Shown piece by piece: positions 43,500-55,720 of a stretch of 64,000 nt of DNA; the stretch's first letter is position 1, and each line of letters opens with the position of its first letter. Under the pieces are notes generated by a model that made no database searches, was not told the origin of the DNA, and saw only the letters and a program-made list of their open reading frames with translations. The DNA is from Perognathus longimembris pacificus (taxonomy: Eukaryota > Chordata > Mammalia > Rodentia > Heteromyidae). The stretch is from positions 44,211,832-44,275,831 of the forward strand of contig NC_063172.1 of the NCBI RefSeq assembly GCF_023159225.1, in the 5' to 3' direction. The position numbers and the translations under genes are program-made.

Positions 43500-44103
43500 C
43501 AGCTAACCTTTTTTCTTTTAATTTTTATTAAATTTTATTGACAAGGTGATGTGCGGGGTGGGGGTACAGTTACATAATAAGGTACTGAGTACATTTCTTG
43601 GCATATTTATTACACCCTCATTTTTCTTTCTCTTCCCTAGTTCAGGTAAACATATATACAATATCCAGTGTACCAAAATCATATACAGTAACCATGTGGG
43701 GTACGCCAAAGGAAATTTACCTAGAACATTAAACATAAGGACAACAATAGAATCCTCCTGTGTCCTTCTCTTGGAGTTCGTTTTGCTTATTCTCATCTTA
43801 TATAATCATGTGTACATAGCTGTTGAGCTATTGTGATCTGATAGGTCTATCCTAGACGTTTTTATGTTTGTTTAGTAGTTGTTTGGTTTTAGATACATCA
43901 TGTAAAGTCACTAACCCAAACATGTGGAAATACCATTTGAAAAGAACTTCGTTATTTTGCAGACCTGGTCTCTACTGTTCCCCACCCCACCTCCTTAACA
44001 GACATATATCAAGGAGACCATGTGCCTTTGTTCTCTATGTTCTAGTCTTGCCTCACTCAACATTATTTGTTCAAGCTGTGACCATTTCCCTGCAAATATA
44101 TGT

Positions 44104-44309
44104 ATATATATATATATTTTTTGGGGGGGGGCAGTCCTGGGGCATGAACTCAGGGCCTGAACACTGTCCCTGGCTTCTTTTTGCTCAAGGCTAACACTCT
44201 GCCAACTTGAGCCATAGCGCCACTTCTGGCCTTTTATATATATGTGGTGCTGAGGAATCGAACCTAGGGCTTCATGTATACAAGGCAAGCACTCTTGCCA
44301 CTAGGCCCA
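44104..44309 (-). mobile_element. IDL-Geo SINE nested in L1
   Basis: Tail (TA)n/T-run plus a G-run at 44125-44133, then gcagtcctggggcatgaact to cttgccactaggcc. The last part of the ID monomer start (complement of gggctggggatat) is missing, and the L1 continues directly with caataccaat. Confidence 0.9.
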
Positions 44310-44574
44310 ATACCAATATTTTATCATTTCTAATCGCTATGTAGTATCCCATTGTGTACAGGTACCATATTTTTTGGATCCATTCATCTGTAGTAGGGCA
44401 TCTGGGTTGTTTCCATATTTTGGCTATTGTGAATTGTGCAGTGATAAATGTGGATGTGCAGATGTCTTTATGGTATCCTGAGACCTGTCATTCAGGATAG
44501 ATGCCTAGGAGTGGTATGGCTGGGTCATAGGGTATATCTATGCTGAGCTTTTTGAGGAACCTTCATACTGTTCT

Positions 44575-47032
44575 TCAAAGTGGTTGTACTAGTTTGCACT
44601 CCCACCAACAGTGGAGAAGTATTCCTCTTTCCCTGCATCCCCTCCAGCATTTGTTGTTGCCTGAGTTCAGAGTATAGGTCTTTCTAACTGGGGTGAAGTG
44701 GTATCTCAGGGTTGTTTTATTTGCATTTCCTTTACTGCCAAGGATGTTGAACATTTCCTTATATGTTTCTTTGCCATTTTTATCTCTTCTCCTGTGAAGT
44801 CTCTCTTTAGCTCCTTTGCCCATTTAATAATTGGTTTACCGGGTTTGGAAGGGGTTAGTGTCTTGAGTTCTCTGTAGATGACAGATATTAGGCCTTTGTC
44901 TGTTGCTGTGCTGGTGAAGATCCTTTCCCATATGGTTGGCTGCCTTTCTAGTTTAGTGGCTTTGTCTTTAGCTGTGCAGAAACTTTTTATTTTGTAGTAG
45001 TCCCATTTGTTGAGTCTCTCCCCTATGTGTTGTGCCCCTGGGACTCTGTTCAGGAAGTTCCTACCTGTGCCTATAAGTTCTAGTGTCTCTCCTACTCTGT
45101 CCTTCAGTAGTTTCAGGGTGTCAGGTCTGATGTTGAGGTCCTTAACACATTTTGAGTTGATCTTGGTGCATGGCGATAGGCTAGGGTCCACTTTGGGTTT
45201 TCTACATGTGGCTGCCCAGTTTTCCCAGCACCAGTAGCTAAGAGACTATGTTTTTTTTCCATTGTATGTCTTTAGCTCCTTTGTCGAATATCAGCTGGCT
45301 GTAAGAAAGTGGCTTTATTTCTGGGCCTTCTATCCTATTCCATTGGTCCTCAGGTCTGTTTTTATGCTAGTACCAGGCTGTTTTTGTTATGATAGCTCTA
45401 TAATAGAGCTTGAAGTCTGGTATTGTGATTCCTCCTGTGCTGCTTCTTTTGTCTATAATTGCTTTGGCTATTCTAGGTCTTTTGCTATGAATTTATGGGT
45501 TGTTTTCTCTGTTTCAGTGAAGAATGTAGCTGGGTTCTTGATGGGGATTGCATTGAATTTGTATAACATTGTGGGCAATATGGCCATTTTCACTATATTG
45601 ATTCTTTATCTACCCATGAGCATGGGAGGTCTTTCCATCTCCTGGTGTCCTCTTTGATTTCTTTTTAGATTTTTATAGTTCTCATTAAATAGGTCATTCA
45701 CATCTTTAGTTAGGTTAATCCCTAGGTAATTTATTCTTTTTTAGCTATTGCAAATGGTATTATTTCCATAATTTCCTTTTCTGCTTGTACATTGCTGGTG
45801 TACAGAATATCTGCTGATTTTTGTGGATTGATTTTGCCAAAATGGTTTATTAGTTCTAGGAGTTTGGGGACTGAGTTTTTTGGGTCCTTCAGGTATAAGA
45901 TCATGTCATCTGTGAATAGGGATAGTTTGATTTCCTCTTTACCAATGTGGATCCCTTTAATGCCTTCTTCCTGACTTATTGCTATGGCTAAGGATTCCAG
46001 CACAATGTTGAATAGAAGCGGGGAGAGTGGGCATCCTTGTCTTGTTTCTGACTTTAGGGGGTATGGTTTTAGTTTCTTCCCACTTAATATGATATTAGCA
46101 GTTGGTCTGTTGTATATGGCTTTTATTGTTTTAAAGAATGTTCCTTCTATTCCTGTTCTTTCCAGGGCTTTTAACATGTATGGGTGTTTTATTTTGTCAA
46201 AGGCTTTTTAGGCATCAGTTGAGATGATGATGTGGTTCTTGGTCTTAGCTCTGTTGATGTGGTGAATTGCATTTATTGATTTGCAGATGTTGAACCAGCC
46301 TTGGGTCTGTGGGATGAAGCTTACTTGATTGTGATGTATAATTTTCTTGATGAGTTTCTGGATCCTGTTAGCTAATATTTTGTTGAGGAGCTTTGCATCT
46401 GTGTTCATTAGTGATATTGGTCTGTAATTCTCTTTTTTTGTGGAGTCTTTGCCTGGTTTGGGGATGAGTATGATATTAGCTTCATAGAATGAGTTTGGGA
46501 TTTCTCCCTCTGTTTCCATTTCATGGAAGAGTTTGAGTAGTATTGGTATTAGCTCCTCACTGAAGGTTTTATAGAATTCATTGGTGAATCCATCCAGGCC
46601 TGAGTTTTTCTTTGATGGAAGGCTCTAGATTACTTCCTGTATTACATTGTAGGTTATTGGTTTATTTAATTGGTTTATTTCTTCTTGATTCAGTTTGGGC
46701 AGTTTATACTTCTCTAAGAATTGATCCATATCTGTAAAATTTCATTCTTTAGTGAGTAAAGGCTCTGGAAATAGTTCCTTATAATTGTTTGAACAGTCTG
46801 TGTATTTGTTGTCATTTTTCCAGTGGCGTCCTTGATCCTACGGATATGACTCTCTTTTTCTTTTTGTAAGTCTTGCAAGAGATTTGTCAATTTTACTTAT
46901 TTTCTCAAAGAACCAGCTTTTAGTTTTATTTATTTTTTGGATGGTCTTTCTATTCTCAATCAGATTTATCTCTTCTTTAATCTCTCTCCTCCTAGTCGTT
47001 TTAGATTCAATTTTTCTTGTTTCTCCAGTCAT
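44575..47032 (-). pseudogene. L1 ORF2 (RT to C-terminus), broken into several frames
   Basis: Frames at 46838-47032, 46208-46519, 45731-46177, 44706-45191 and 44575-44823 together cover the ORF2 linker, reverse transcriptase and Cys-rich end. The RT active-site region reads LFTDDMILY at about 45890-45915, against FADD in typical L1. The N-terminal RT part ([12 protein letters not shown], then YRPISLMN) is recognisable. A stop interrupts the STDA/KAF motif at about 46208. The zinc-knuckle-like [18 protein letters not shown] is kept in the last frame. Several frameshifts and stops make it inactive. Confidence 0.9.
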
Positions 47033-47170
47033 TTTAACTGCATTGTGAGGTTATTCACCTGATCTGATTTCATGCTCTGAGGGCAATGATCTTGCCCCTT
47101 AGCCCTGCCTTTGCTGTATCCTATAGGTTTCTTTGTGATGTATTTTCATTGTCATTGGGCAGCTAACCTT

Positions 47171-47512
47171 CTTTATATTGCAAATAACAGGAATCTTTAA
47201 ACAAGGATTAAATAATAATATTTAAATATCTGCTTAAATAATAATAATGAAAAACAGACACAACAACAACGAAGATCTTCAGATAGGATGGCCTAGAGAG
47301 AGGACTGGTTATGGTACGGGATGATCAGTGGTCCAGTGAGGTGACAAGTGACAAAACTTTTTGGGTCTCACTGCAGCATCCTCTGTGGTGTTACTAGTCC
47401 TACACTTGCACAAGGAGCCAACATCTTGTAGAAGTGCTCACTTCCCTGGGGACTTTCAAAGGGAAGAAAAAGAGAGTGCTGTTTCAGTGGGCTGGGAAAG
47501 AATCCAGAGAGT
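47171..47512. other. Unique DNA
   Basis: No feature recognised. Confidence 0.4.
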
Positions 47513-47531
47513 CTCCGGGGTGGACAGGTTT

Positions 47532-47753
47532 TGTTTTTATTTGGTTTTTTGTTTTTTTTTTGGCCAGTCCTGGGACTTGGACTCAGGGCCTGAGCACTGT
47601 CCCTGGCCTCTTCTTGCTCAAGGCTAGCACTCTGCCACTTGAGCCACAGCACCACTTCTGGCCATTTTCTGTATATGTGGTGCTGGGGAATCAAACCTAG
47701 GGCCTCATGTATACGAGGCAAGCACTCTTGCCACTAGGCCATATCCCCAGCCC
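47532..47753 (-). mobile_element. IDL-Geo SINE with 19-bp TSD
   Basis: Perfect TSD ctccggggtggacaggttt at 47513-47531 and 47754-47772. T-rich tail, right monomer, left monomer ending ccatatccccagccc. Confidence 0.97.
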
Positions 47754-48133
47754 CTCCGGGGTGGACAGGTTTAAGTGGCAGCCTTAAGTCCATTCTGTAG
47801 TCAGGGAAATGGAAAGTGTTGATTGCAGCAAATCAGAAGGCATTCTAGTATACAGCTAATTTCACCCGAAGTACTGAGATTGAAGAGCAAGGGGAATCCA
47901 AAAGAAAGAGGAGAAATTAGCCTTGACTCAAACCTGTGTGGGTCTTAGTTCTTACCATTCCCCCCTCCTTTGCATACTCTATATCCAGCCACATGGGACA
48001 ATCAGATGTTTGCTGAATACTCACTTGTAAATCTTCACTCATGACATTCTAAAATCTAGACTATGTCACTTATCCCTTAGCATACTGAATACCTACTCAT
48101 CCTTGAAGATGTAGTTGAAAACCTAGTTTTCAG

Positions 48134-48375
48134 CTGGGACCTAGTGGCTCACACCTGTCACCCTAGCTACTCAGGATGCTGAGCTCAAAGGATCATGGTT
48201 CAAAGCCAGGTCGGGGCAGAAAAGTCTGTGAGACTCATCTCCAATTAATCACCAGAAAACCAGAAGAGGACCTATAGCTCCAAGTGGTAGAACACTAGCC
48301 TTGAGCAAAAGAACTCAGGGATAGCACCCAGGCCCTGAGTTCGAGCCTCATGACCACCACCACCAAGAAAAGAAC
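48134..48375 (+). mobile_element. B1-dID-like SINE
   Basis: gctgggacctagtggctcac through gtggtagaacactagccttg to gttcgagcctcatgac and a (CCA)n/A-rich end. Confidence 0.85.
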
Positions 48376-48403
48376 ACCTATTTTCCATAACAGGATTTTT
48401 TTT

Positions 48404-49157
48404 CTTTTTTTTTAAATTTGTTTATTAATTGAACACAAATTTTTTTACAAGGTGTTGTGCAAAAAGGGTACAGTTACATAGTAGGGCAGTGTGTACATTT
48501 CTTGTGATATCTTACGTCCTGTTTTTCTATCCCTTCTCTAGGTCAGGTAGACATATATACAATATACAATGTATCAAGAACATATATAGTATTCACAGAC
48601 TTGGTCTCTACTGTCTCTCCGTCTCCCTTTGTTAACAGTCATATATCAGGGAGATCATGCCCCTTTGTTTTCTGTGTTCTAGGCTTGTCTCGCTCAACAT
48701 TATTTGTTCGAGTTCTGACCATTTCCCTGCGAATAACAATATTTCACCATTCCTAATTGCTATGTAGTATTCCATTGTGTATAAGTACCATATTTTTTGG
48801 ATCCATTCGTCTGTGGAGGGGCATCTGGGTTTCCATATTTTGGCTATTGTGAATTGTGCCATGATAAACATGGAAGTACAAATGTCTTTTTGATATCTTA
48901 GGTTTTGCTGTTTAGGATAGATGCCTAGCAGTGGTATGGCTGGGTCATAGGGTAGGTCTATATTGAGCTTTTTGAGAAACCTCCATACTGTTCTCCAAAG
49001 TGGTTATACTAATTTGCACTCCCACCAACAATGGAGAAGGGTTCCTCTTTCCCCACAGCCCCTCCAGCATTTGTTGTTTCCTGAGTTCAGAGTATAGGCC
49101 ATTCTAACTGGGGTGAGGTGGTACCTCAGGGTTGTTTTTATTTGCATTTCCTTTACT
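48404..49157 (-). mobile_element. L1 LINE 3' end with internal deletion and TSD
   Basis: Second 3' UTR type (plus strand acaaggtgttgtgcaaaaag). acaggatttttttt lies at 48390-48403 and 49158-49171. Against the copy at 27697-28368, about 270 bp are missing at 48590-48597, where the 3' UTR joins directly to the cagacttggtctctactgtc block. Confidence 0.92.
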
Positions 49158-49214
49158 ACAGGATTTTTTTTTCAGATGCCTGGCTAAATAAATAATTAGC
49201 CTATTTTCTGGTTA

Positions 49215-49345
49215 ATCTGCATCTTCACCTCACCGTGTTTAAGTGGTTCTGGGCAACTTTCTCTTTGAGCCTTAGCTACTTCTTCTGGAAAATGCAGATA
49301 ATACTAGCACATATGTCAAGCCATTGGGGACACTAAATATGTGAA
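49215..49345 (+). mobile_element. MIR SINE
   Basis: MIR-like order: aagtggttctgggcaacttt, gagccttagctacttcttct, ggaaaatgcagataatacta. Confidence 0.65.
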
Positions 49346-49499
49346 GAATCACAATACCCCTAAAGAGTGGCTTGAGTCTGAGAAGCATCAGCAAGTGTTT
49401 TATACTTAATATGCCAGTGAACCTTGTAGTAGAGTGACCTTGTATTCACTCTTCAATGGCTTGTGAACTGCTGGAGGATGGACTATAACATATTTGCCC

Positions 49500-49660
49500 T
49501 TAAATCCTTCTTTGACCTACTTAACATGTATTTTTGAGTATCATTATGTGCCCTGTACTGGGTTACAGAGAACAGGACATGCTGTCTATTTTTCTGAAGG
49601 CCTAGAATATTTCCAGAACAGAGTAGGTGGTCACAAAGTATTCATAGAGTATAACTGAAA
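49500..49660 (+). mobile_element. L2-like relic
   Basis: Resembles the L2 3' end (gagtatcattatgtgccctg, tactgggttacagagaacag, agagtaggtggtcacaaagt). Confidence 0.5.
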
Positions 49661-50196
49661 TTAGTACTGACAGAAATCACTGCATTTCCTGGCAAGGTGG
49701 TTCAAGTGTATTGGAGAAAAGCCAGACCATAAAAGGCTGGTCCAGGTCCAAAGATTGATGAGAATGACCTGGACTCAATGGAGGGTGCTGTCACTTGGGA
49801 TTACTGCCAAGGCAGCAAACAAAGGATGTATCATTAGCCTGTGTGAAAGTGGCATGACCACCAGTAGGTGGTTTCAATAATCTACCCACTGGGAGGCACT
49901 AGGTCAGAGGCACTCAGAATGCAAGGTGGTGGGAGGCACATACCTCTGACCTATAAAAAGATGAGGAAATATCTGTTGCCCCTGTCACAGCTTCGTCCTT
50001 CTACATTCTTTTTATTTTTCTTTTAACTTTGTCTTCAGTTCTATTCATTTAGGCATTTTGGAAAGAAAAGGTTTTGCAGTATCTCAGATAGGAGACATTG
50101 TTGGGTGCTTAGAATGATTGAAAGTAGTAGAGAGGATGGAGAAAGGTGCATAGGATTTGAAACATTTAGGAAGCAAATAGATTGGATGTGATTATT
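49661..50196. other. Unique DNA
   Basis: No feature recognised. Confidence 0.4.
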
Positions 50197-50215
50197 TGAA
50201 TGTGCTAAATGTTTT

Positions 50216-50434
50216 TTGTTGTTTGTTTGTTGTTTGTTTTTTGCCAGTCCTGGGCCTTGTACTCAGGGGCCTGAGCACTGCCCCTGGCTTCTTTTTGCTC
50301 AAGGCTAACACTCTGCCACTTGAGCCACAGCACCCCTTCTGGCCATTTTCTATACATGTGGTGCTGGGGACTCGAAGCCAGGGCTTCATGTATTGGAAGC
50401 AAGCTCTCTTGCCACTAGGCCATATCCCCAGCCC
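50216..50434 (-). mobile_element. IDL-Geo SINE with 19-bp imperfect TSD
   Basis: Flanked by tgaatgtgctaaatgtttt (50197-50215) and tgaatatgctaaatgtttt (50435-50453), one mismatch. (TTTG)n-type tail. Confidence 0.95.
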
Positions 50435-50453
50435 TGAATATGCTAAATGTTTT

Positions 50454-51449
50454 ATGGAAAAGGCATTGTACTGCAAATAATCTATTTTTTTCATTCTGGC
50501 AAATCTGAAGGATGTATATTATGGCAAGGAACAGAGGACTTAGAGTTGGAATTAGCTTTAGGGGTGCATGTTTAGGAGTCCCACATTCTTTGTCTATCTG
50601 CTCTGCCATTCACAGCACTGGCTTCATCCTAAGGCTGCTTTTCTATGAAACCAAGGGATGGCAACCTCTGCTGAGCTATTTACATATGAATGAGAAGAAG
50701 CATTGCCTTCTTTTTCTGAGACATATAATGCAAGGCTCTTCTTTTATTTCATTGGCTAGACTGACATAGACCTTCCCAGCCCTGAGCCTATGACTATCAA
50801 GGGAGATGACATTATCATGATGGATAATCCCCAAGGTGTGGGAAAAGATACTAGAGGACAAACTGCAATGTTCACTTGCTAAGGCAACTAGGTAACAAAG
50901 TGCCCATTTGCTGATTTGTGAAAATAAAAAAATCTAGAGGGAACTGGTCTTGGAAGAAGAGTGGTAAGTTCATTTTTAACCTAATATAATGTTCATTTTT
51001 ACTTTACATAAGAATACAAAGGGTGATTTGTGCAGTGGAAGCTTTCTGAGGACACATTCTTAGATGACACATTCTTAGCTAATATCGTGAGCCAGAGAGG
51101 CTATACTGTCTCTTAGGAGCTTTTACTCCCATCACTAACCCAGATTCTAGCTGAGGCAAAGACTGTCTTGCCACTTTGTGACAAAGTAATGTAAGAACGT
51201 TTTTCCTCTGCTTCCAAGGAAATACTCCTTACTAAACCATTTCAATGTTGTGCTAGAAGCTCAAATGAAAGAACAGATGAATAAAGTATTGGTGGCATTT
51301 GTTATCACTTGGTACACTTTCCTGATTCAATCCTTAATGGCTTTCTTATCTTCCAAAGGCTGCAGCAGCAATTACCCCGCAATTATAGGAGACAGTAGTG
51401 CAGTGCAGTGCAGACATTTGCTAAAAAATGCAAGCTTTAACCTAAATCA
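50454..51449. other. Unique DNA
   Basis: No exon or repeat recognised. A short run gcagtgcagtgcag lies at about 51400-51413. Confidence 0.4.
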
Positions 51450-51660
51450 TGGTGATAACTGTGTGGGCCTAAGTTCCAGCTCTACTTGTACAAACCATGT
51501 GACTTTGAATCACTTACTGTCATTCTGTGCCTCAGTTTCCTCATCAGCAAAGTAGGATTCTCTATGATATTAACAACAGACTCTCTATCATGGTCTCCCT
51601 GGTAAGTTGGTTATACATGAAATGCTTATTAAACTACCTGGCACAGAGAAATTCTCTTTA
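51450..51660 (+). mobile_element. MIR SINE
   Basis: Clear MIR core: aaaccatgtgactttgaatc, then tctgtgcctcagtttcctca, ending near acctggcacagag. Confidence 0.85.
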
Positions 51661-51702
51661 CTTATTTAGTTGCTGATTCAGTTTTATAGAAATAAATTCT
51701 TA

Positions 51703-51990
51703 CTAAGAGCCAGTGGCTCACATCTGCAATCCTAGCTACTTAGCAGGCTGAGATCTAAAGATCATGGTTCAAAGCCAGCCCAGGCAAGAAAGTCTATGAA
51801 ACCCTCATCTCCAATTGGCAAGCAAAATGATGGAAGTAGAGTTGTGGCTCAAGTGGTAAAACACTAGTTTTGAGCAAAAAAGCTCAGGGAAAATGCCCAG
51901 GCTCTGAATTCAAGCCTTAGAACATACACCAAAAAAACAGAAAAACAAAAAAACAAAACCCCACAAAAACAACAAAACAAAACAAAGCCT
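51703..51990 (+). mobile_element. B1-dID-like SINE with long A-rich tail
   Basis: ctaagagccagtggctcaca to gaattcaagccttagaacat, then an (AAAAC)n-type tail to about 51990. Confidence 0.85.
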
Positions 51991-52370
51991 ATCCCGGAGG
52001 GTGATGTTGACCTTTCAGACTGCTCATAGTGAAGATGCCTTCTAGCATCTCTATCTCAGCCACAGGTAGCTATTCACCTTCTGTAACCCCTTCATTTGTC
52101 TTTTCAGACTGAGCTAAACATACTTGATATCATTTCCTGAAGCTGCATTCTCTGGCTTCCTCTTTTCCACACCAGAAAGAAACAAATATCTAAATGGAAA
52201 AATTTTCAGTCTTATACATTTTTTACTGGAAGATGATGTTGTTTGATGTATTTGAAGATCACTAATTTAACACTCATACAGGGGAAGCTGTTGGAGTTTT
52301 GCATTAGGTGTAGATATATAATACTGGGGAAACTTGCTGCCAGTTCAAATGAGTTCTCTTTTAAATTTAT
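51991..52370. other. Unique DNA
   Basis: No feature recognised. A short tRNA-SINE-like piece (gcctcacacatgctaggtat) follows at 52380-52440. Confidence 0.4.
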
Positions 52371-52446
52371 TTTTAACCCAAGGCCTCACACATGCTAGGT
52401 ATTAAACTAGCTATATCACTAAGCTGTACCTCTTGCTCAAGTCACT

Positions 52447-52655
52447 TTTTAAAATTTTTGTCAGTTGTGGGGCTTGAATTTAGGGCCTGGGCACTGAGCT
52501 CCATTGGTCAAAGCTCCGCTTCTGGTTTTCTGTTTGTTAAATGAAAGCAAAAGTCTCATGGACTTTCCTGCCTGGGCTGATTTTGAACCATAATCCTTAG
52601 ATCTCAGCCTCTTTAGTAGCTAGGATTACAGGTGTGAGCCATCAGCACCCAGTTC
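52447..52655 (-). mobile_element. B1-dID-like SINE
   Basis: Right monomer (plus strand ggggcttgaatttagggcct) then B1 half (cagcctctttagtagctagg, acaggtgtgagccatcagca). Confidence 0.85.
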
Positions 52656-52657
52656 AC

Positions 52658-52762
52658 TTTTTTTTTTTTTTGGTGCCATCCCTGGGACTTGAACTCAGGG
52701 CCTGGGTGCTATCCTTGAGCTTTTTTTTGCTCACTGCTATAATTCTACCACTTGAGGTGGTC
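52658..52762 (-). mobile_element. Geo/dID right-monomer fragment
   Basis: T-run then gggacttgaactcagggcct and attctaccacttgagg. No left monomer; it abuts an L2 relic. Confidence 0.75.
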
Positions 52763-53610
52763 CTGGCCTCTGTCAATTCTGTCTTCTACTGGTTAAGTCT
52801 GGCCATCTCCCTCAGCCTACTCTTCACTTCAGTCCCTTCCATCTCTTACTGCTAGATTACTGGTTAGGTCACAACCTTCTTCCCTTTCCTCTTAGCTAAA
52901 TTCCTTCAATGAATCCTCCACACTACTGCCAAAAGAATCTTCCTTAAAAGCCAGTCCAAATCCTAGCTACTTAGAAGCCTGAGATTTGAGGATTGTGTTT
53001 CAAAGTCAGCTCAGGCAAGAAAGTATGAAAATTGTATCTCTAATCATCCACTAGAAAGCCAGAAGTATAGCTGTGGCTCAAGTGGTAGAGCAACTGCCTT
53101 GAGGAAAAAAATCGAAAGCCTAGAAACAGCACTCAAGTATTTTACTCATTTGCTTAACATTATCTGGGCCTTTAGGATGAAGTCCAAACTCCTTCATAGC
53201 ACTCTTCTTAATTCCTGTGTACCCAGTTTACCCAGCCTATCTTACAGGCCTGTGTGGCCCTGTCACACCTGTTTGTATACTGCCTCTTATTCACCTGTGG
53301 GACATTTGCTGTTACTTCTTTTCACCACACCTTACCTCCTCCTCCCCCTGGCTATCATTGTCATTTAAGTGTGACAAAGCCATTCTTTCTATAGGAAACC
53401 TGTTCAGATTCCTGTCTGGATCAGTGTCCCTCCGCTAGCCTCATCAATGTCCCTACCACAGGCTTCTAATTGTCATCTTTAACTTCCTTCACTGGATTTG
53501 TAAGCTACTTAAAGACAGGTTCTAGATATTTAATTTTCTGCATATCCAACTGAGAGTCCCGAGCACAGAGATGCTCAAAACAGCCTGCTACTTGTGTTCC
53601 TCTACTTCTC
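52763..53610 (+). mobile_element. L2 LINE relic, interrupted by a SINE
   Basis: Typical L2 3' region words: gccaaaagaatcttccttaa, then after the SINE aggatgaagtccaaactcct, atttgtaagctacttaaaga, cgagcacagagatgctcaa. A B1-dID-like SINE interrupts it at about 52950-53135. Confidence 0.75.
52950..53135 (+). mobile_element. B1-dID-like SINE in L2
   Basis: aatcctagctacttagaagc through gctgtggctcaagtggtaga to gaaacagcactcaag. The 5' start is lost. Confidence 0.75.
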
Positions 53611-53868
53611 TGCCACTTTTCAAAGAAAAATAAGAATCTCCTCTTTGTTACTACCACCTAAAAGGTTGTTACAGTGAGTCTTCATATTTCTAGGAGGAAG
53701 TATGGAGAAGGTATCTTAAAGCAGAAACCTCCATTGTGAGAACCAGAAAGTTCTTAAATCTTCTAACTTAAGAAAAGGCCAAGAAACACAGCAAACACAT
53801 TTTCTTTTCGTTGGGCCTTATTCACTGCTGTCTTAAATCTCACTGCTCTGCAACCACCCCCACCCCCC

Positions 53869-53902
<34 letters not shown>

Positions 53903-54832
53903 TGAGAGCCAAGGCGAACTGGGCTCCAAGGACAATCACTGACTCCAAGGTTGTGTGACGCAGTACACGTTGCTTTTCTTCCTATTGTGGAGTAGTGCAT
54001 CCGTTAATTTTATATGATTTTTAAACAGTTGACTAATACACCTTTCCCCCACTGGCTAAATACCAAGGAGACACTGAGCAAATATCACCAAAGGAATTTT
54101 GTAAGGCACTTGTGAATTAGGTTAGCGATATAAGGGCAATTTCTCCTTGACTCCAGCCTAGGTCATTATTCCTGCCCCTTATACCCCCTCGCACCCCTCA
54201 CCACAGCTTTCTGTTGCTCGCAACTCCCCTGGTCCTTCGTGGTACCACTCCCCCTTCCTCCCCTGGTATCTTCCCTCCCTCCTGGGAGGCGCCTAGGAGA
54301 GACAGCCAGAAGCCCCTGTAGCCTTCAGCTTGTAAAGCTCCCTGCAGGAAGTGATCGCTGGCTTTGGGGCTGGCCACATACCTCTCAGCCAGCCAGCGGC
54401 TCCAACTAATTAGCACACGTGAGGAGAATTGGAAACAAAGTGGCCAACAATAGGAGCATGGGAACCGGGGCCACGCCACAATTACAGCCCCCTTCCCCCA
54501 CCGCCCTTCCCCCACGGCATCTCTTCCCCCACCCTTCCCTCCCGCCCTCCCCTGTCCTCCAAGCTACCTGCCCACCCTCCCGCAGGGACCCCCTGCCCCA
54601 CGAGTCCCTCTAACGGGTTGTTCTCTTGTCCCACTTCATGGGGGTCTGCACACAATAATGGGGAAAACTCTGTTAGGAAACCCGGCTCCTGCCAGGTCAC
54701 ATGGGAGGGCAGTAACCCTTTGTTTGGAGTGCGGGAAGAAAGAGAGCACCAAGTAGTCTCTTGGCAACAATTTAGGGGCTTGAGCAGTTTAGAAGCATAT
54801 GGCCCCTTCAAGGAGTAAACTCTCCCTGTGCC
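53611..54832. other. Unique DNA with a long A-run
   Basis: Poly(A) of about 30 bases at 53870-53899 after a C-rich stretch. 54180-54800 is relatively GC- and C-rich with overlapping frames on both strands. I see no domain, Kozak-plus-splice pattern or CpG island that would support an exon. Confidence 0.4.
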
Positions 54833-55008
54833 CATCATTGTCCTCCTCCTCCCCCTCCTCCTCCCCTCCCCCTCCTCCTCCCCCTCCTCCTCCCCTCCCC
54901 CTCCTCCTCCCTCCCTCCCCCTCCCCCTCCCCCTCCCCCTCCCCTCCCCCTCCCCCTCCCCTCCCCCTCCCCCTCCTCCTTCCCCCCTCCTCCTCTTCCC
55001 CCCCCTCA
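54833..55008. repeat. (CCT/CCCCT)n polypyrimidine tract
   Basis: About 175 bases of almost pure C and T on the plus strand, in CCT and CCCCCT units. It causes Gly/Glu/Arg-rich and Pro/Ser-rich frames on both strands, including the 207-codon minus frame at 54482-55105. Confidence 0.98.
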
Positions 55009-55039
55009 AGGAGTCAAGGCAACTAGAGGCTGGATGATG

Positions 55040-55720
55040 ACAATTTGCATCTGAAGATCCTCCATAGAGAGCTTGAAGATAGAATTTATATGCCATATGG
55101 CCCATGTTAAGTATACAATTTGATGCTTTTCAGTGCATTGCAGATACATACAACCACCACAGGTCAATTCTAGCATTGAGAGGGAAGGAGGGCCCAGGGA
55201 GGGAGGGAGGGAGGGAGGGATTGGAAAGATGATCTGTGTTCCTCCCATCCCTCTGCCTCCTCAGGCCCGAACTACCACTGTGCTTTCTGTCTCGTATTCC
55301 GCCCCTGTTCTCCACATTGGGTAAGAATGGAATCCCATTTTACCTCCTTTGGTTTCTTTGAGTGAGTAAGTCTTCAAAGTTCATGTAGGCTGCACCACCT
55401 ATCTTCCCTTCTTCCCTTTTTATGCCCAAATAACATTCTATTTCAGGGTCATTACCACATTTTGTTGCTAGACATAGAGATTCTTTGCACTTTTTGGCCA
55501 TTATGAATAATGCTGGTATGAAAATTCATTTGCAAGGCTCTGTGTGAATCTGTTTTCATTTCTCTTGGCCTACCTGTTTCCAAATTGGTTATAAATTCCC
55601 AACTGGTACCCGAAGTGCAGAATTCCTCCTCCAGATTTGCATCAACACTTGTATGGTCTCTTTACTGGAATTGCTCTCCTGGAGGTGAAGGGATTCCTCC
55701 ACTATACAATTAAAATATTT
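55040..55720 (-). mobile_element. Ancient L1 (L1M-type) 3' end
   Basis: Complement of old L1 3' sequence: acaatttgatgcttttcagt, caaccaccacaggtcaattc, gcccaaataacattctattt, ggccattatgaataatgctg. It is diverged and interrupted by a GGGA repeat (55197-55220). Confidence 0.7.

Larger units (their letters stand above)
43511..47159 (-). mobile_element. L1 LINE, 3.65 kb, second 3' UTR type, with TSD
   Basis: The longest L1 in the window. cagctaacctt lies at 43500-43510 and 47160-47170. It retains the 3' UTR (43511-about 44050), then ORF2 back to the linker between endonuclease and reverse transcriptase. The endonuclease domain and ORF1 are truncated. An IDL-Geo SINE sits at 44104-44309. Confidence 0.95.

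Noticed and set aside
54482..55105. 207-codon minus frame, Gly/Glu/Arg-rich
   Set aside because: Middle part is the translated polypyrimidine tract; both ends lack domains.
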